DNA from: an uncultured Collinsella sp.
GTDB taxonomy: Bacteria; Actinomycetota; Coriobacteriia; Coriobacteriales; Coriobacteriaceae
Direction: 5' to 3'
NCBI GenBank assembly: GCA_958439425.1
Contig: CAUBVH010000022.1
Location: 1 to 25,342 of the forward strand
DNA: 25,342 nt
Within the stretch, counting starts at the first letter, position 1. Each line of letters begins with the position of its first letter. The notes beneath the pieces were generated by a model. That model had not been told where the DNA came from. It made no database searches and saw only the letters and a list, made by a program, of their open reading frames with translations. Below, one piece after another: positions 23,584-25,342 of this stretch. A program made the position numbers and the translations under genes.

Positions 23584-23915
23584 GTGTCGGGGAAAGGATC
23601 AGATATATGAGGCTTGTCGTCTTCTTTGATTTGCCCGTCAATACTCCTGCGCAGAGAAAAGACTACCGGGTGTTCCGCAAATTTCTTCTTAAAGATGGCT
23701 ATCTTATGCTCCAGGAATCCGTGTATGCAAAGCTTGTTGTTAACGATGGGGCGGCGGGAAGCGCGGTGCAAAGACTCAGGAAACATCGCCCGCCAGCTGG
23801 CCTTGTACAGGTTTTGCGCGTGACCGAATCTCAGTTTTCAACCATGGAGTACATAACGGGTAACCGCGAGGCCCATGAGGAGATAGACACAATGGAGGAG
23901 CTTCTGGTTTTATGA
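23580..23915 (+). CDS. cas2: CRISPR-associated protein Cas2, type II-A
   Basis: Small ferredoxin-like dimer that bridges two Cas1 dimers in the spacer-acquisition complex. The 111-aa product has the beta-1 strand MRLVVFFDLP with the conserved Asp at 17, followed by RKDYRVFRKFLLKDGYLMLQ and VYAKL, the typical II-A pattern. The start at 23580 overlaps the cas1 stop as ATGA and gives RYMRLVVFFDLP, matching RYMRMILMFDMP in streptococcal Cas2. A second in-frame ATG at 23607 has AAAGGA upstream and could be used instead. The stop overlaps the csn2 start by ATGA. Confidence 0.95.
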   Translation: MSVGERIRYMRLVVFFDLPVNTPAQRKDYRVFRKFLLKDGYLMLQESVYAKLVVNDGAAGSAVQRLRKHRPPAGLVQVLRVTESQFSTMEYITGNREAHEEIDTMEELLVL

Positions 23916-24592
23916 GGCTCGTGTTTTCAGGGCTCGAACACCCGGTGGAGCTAGTAGCAGGGGAGACATCGGTTTTGCAAGTCGAGAACTCGGCCCTGTT
24001 CGCGCGGATTGTAGCTTCTTTGCAAAACGGATTGGGGCGCCAGGCGATGGAGCCTTATTCCCTTTGGAAAGACGATGAGGAGATAAAGCCCGGCAGCGCT
24101 CTAATGGTGGTGCCTGATGCGCTGAATCTTCCATGGGATGACCGCGCATTTATGACCGCAATCACCAAGAAGGTTGAGCGTGAGTTTCTAGAAGACGAAG
24201 ATCTGCGCATGCAGGTGGAAGAGGCTGAACGTGCAATAAAACTGCGTTTAGGCGGATTGAACCTTGGCTTTAATGCCGATTTGGGGTTTGGGTTAGAATG
24301 GGATTTGAAGCGCTACCTCAAGTTTTTAGGATTTGGCGCAGCGCCTCAAGAAGATAAATCGTTCCTTGATAATCTGCTGAATTTTCTTTCATTTGCTCTT
24401 GACGCTGGCTGCAGAAAGACAATCGTATTTGTAAATCTCAAAACTTTTTTGACGGAAAATGAGCTGCAAACACTCTATGACCACGTGTTTTTCCTTAAAT
24501 TGAGTCTGTTGCTCCTGGAAAATAAAAAAGATACCATGTCTTACGGACATGAACAAAAATTAACGGTTGACCTGCAGTTTTTAGAGCATTGA
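23912..24592 (+). CDS. csn2: CRISPR-associated protein Csn2
   Basis: Ring-shaped, calcium-bound DNA-end-binding protein needed for spacer acquisition in subtype II-A. The 226-aa length matches the short Csn2 family (about 220 aa). It shares with S. pyogenes Csn2 the N-terminal strand pattern (RLVFSGLEHPVELVAGET), the central helical region (ITKKVEREF..., about 85-115), and a C-terminal KTIVFVNLKTFLTENEL that parallels LLIFVNSGAFLTKDEV. It begins by ATGA overlap with cas2, is the last gene of the operon, and is followed by the array leader. Its DNA is visibly more A/T-rich than dnaE or fhs. Confidence 0.93.
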   Translation: MRLVFSGLEHPVELVAGETSVLQVENSALFARIVASLQNGLGRQAMEPYSLWKDDEEIKPGSALMVVPDALNLPWDDRAFMTAITKKVEREFLEDEDLRMQVEEAERAIKLRLGGLNLGFNADLGFGLEWDLKRYLKFLGFGAAPQEDKSFLDNLLNFLSFALDAGCRKTIVFVNLKTFLTENELQTLYDHVFFLKLSLLLLENKKDTMSYGHEQKLTVDLQFLEH

Positions 24593-24647
24593 AAGAACTG
24601 ATCGGTTAGATTGAACGTCCCGTCGCAGTAGGGAATTTGCTCCAATG
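24593..24647 (+). promoter_or_regulatory. CRISPR leader
   Basis: The 55 nt between csn2 and the first repeat. Leader-proximal bases read GGGAATTTGCTCCAATG; these should guide Cas1-Cas2 integration in type II-A. TAGATT at 24607-24612 is a possible -10 for the pre-crRNA, but no -35 sits at standard spacing. Confidence 0.6.
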
Positions 24648-25341
24648 GTTTTGGAGCAGTGTCGATCTAACTGGTAATCAAACGAATCGAACTGTTATGA
24701 GTATGAGCATTTAGTTTTGGAGCAGTGTCGATCTAACTGGTAATCAAACGCTCGCAATGCTTAACTACTTCGACGTATAGTTTTGGAGCAGTGTCGATCT
24801 AACTGGTAATCAAACTTCGAGGCTCGCGAGCGAGGCTACGGTGTGTTTTGGAGCAGTGTCGATCTAACTGGTAATCAAACACCCGAACATGATTTACCCG
24901 GGTCAGGTGCGTTTTGGAGCAGTGTCGATCTAACTGGTAATCAAACATTTCTATTTCGTCGGCTACCCCCGAGGTAGTTTTGGAGCAGTGTCGATCTAAC
25001 TGGTAATCAAACCGAAGACGTTCTCGTTCTTGCGGAGCTGGAGTTTTGGAGCAGTGTCGATCTAACTGGTAATCAAACGTTCATCACGATAATAACTCTT
25101 ACCATGATGTTTTGGAGCAGTGTCGATCTAACTGGTAATCAAACACGACGCGCCCGCAGCGTCGTGCACAGCGTGTTTTGGAGCAGTGTCGATCTAACTG
25201 GTAATCAAACGTAAGGGACGCTCGAGTTGCGCTTTGCGCGTTTTGGAGCAGTGTCGATCTAACTGGTAATCAAACTCGTTATGTGTCCAAGGTTGTGTTG
25301 ACTTAGTTTTGGAGCAGTGTCGATCTAACTGGTAATCAAAC
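24648..25341 (+). CRISPR. type II-A CRISPR array, 11 repeats visible, cut by window edge
   Basis: Eleven identical 36-nt repeats begin at 24648, 24714, 24780, 24845, 24911, 24977, 25043, 25109, 25175, 25240 and 25306. Ten complete spacers are present: 30 nt except the third (24816-24844) and ninth (25211-25239), which are 29 nt. Position 25342 begins the eleventh spacer, so the array continues beyond the window. The repeat starts GTTTTGGAGCAG and ends TAATCAAAC. Its 5' end matches the GUUUUAGAGC crRNA tag of other II-A systems, so crRNAs are read on the plus strand. The repeats show no decay, as expected for the leader end where new spacers enter. Confidence 0.98.
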
Positions 25342-25342
25342 G

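Noticed and set aside
24684..25305. Self-targeting spacers against genes in this window
   Set aside because: By eye none of the ten spacers matches the window outside the array. The rest of the genome cannot be checked here.

Overview
The window is GC-rich chromosomal DNA of a strictly anaerobic actinobacterium, most likely order Coriobacteriales (Collinsella-like). This is an inference from high G+C with GTG and TTG starts, actinobacterial-style DnaE and RuvCAB, a superoxide reductase, and formate-tetrahydrofolate ligase next to a type II-A CRISPR locus. No rRNA or tRNA is present to prove it.

Positions 1-7871 hold dnaE (replicative polymerase III alpha), a SWIM-SNF2 helicase directly behind it, and a small superoxide reductase. 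Positions 7989-9974 encode a homologue of two-domain glutamine-dependent NAD synthetase in which the key residues of both active sites appear lost. Positions 10112-12320 are the overlapping ruvC-ruvA-ruvB Holliday-junction operon, preceded by a perfect GAAC-N4-GTTC LexA (SOS) half-site pair. Positions 12467-14134 are fhs, closed by a strong terminator. Next come a single-pass membrane protein with a disordered N-terminus and a heptad-repeat tail, a convergent CDF metal exporter whose metal-site residues match the manganese type, and a divergent double zinc-ribbon protein.

From about 18189 to the right edge lies a type II-A CRISPR-Cas system: terminator, a regulatory stretch with a perfect inverted repeat, a tracrRNA on the minus strand, then cas9-cas1-cas2-csn2 as one translationally coupled operon, a short leader, and a CRISPR array. 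The array has 11 identical 36-nt repeats with 29-30-nt spacers and runs off the window edge. Cas1, Cas2 and Csn2 should acquire spacers. Array transcripts should pair with the tracrRNA anti-repeat and load Cas9, whose RuvC and HNH catalytic residues are all present, so the locus looks functional. The predicted crRNA:tracrRNA duplex keeps the GA-versus-four-nucleotide bulge of the Streptococcus pyogenes system although most of the remaining sequence differs.
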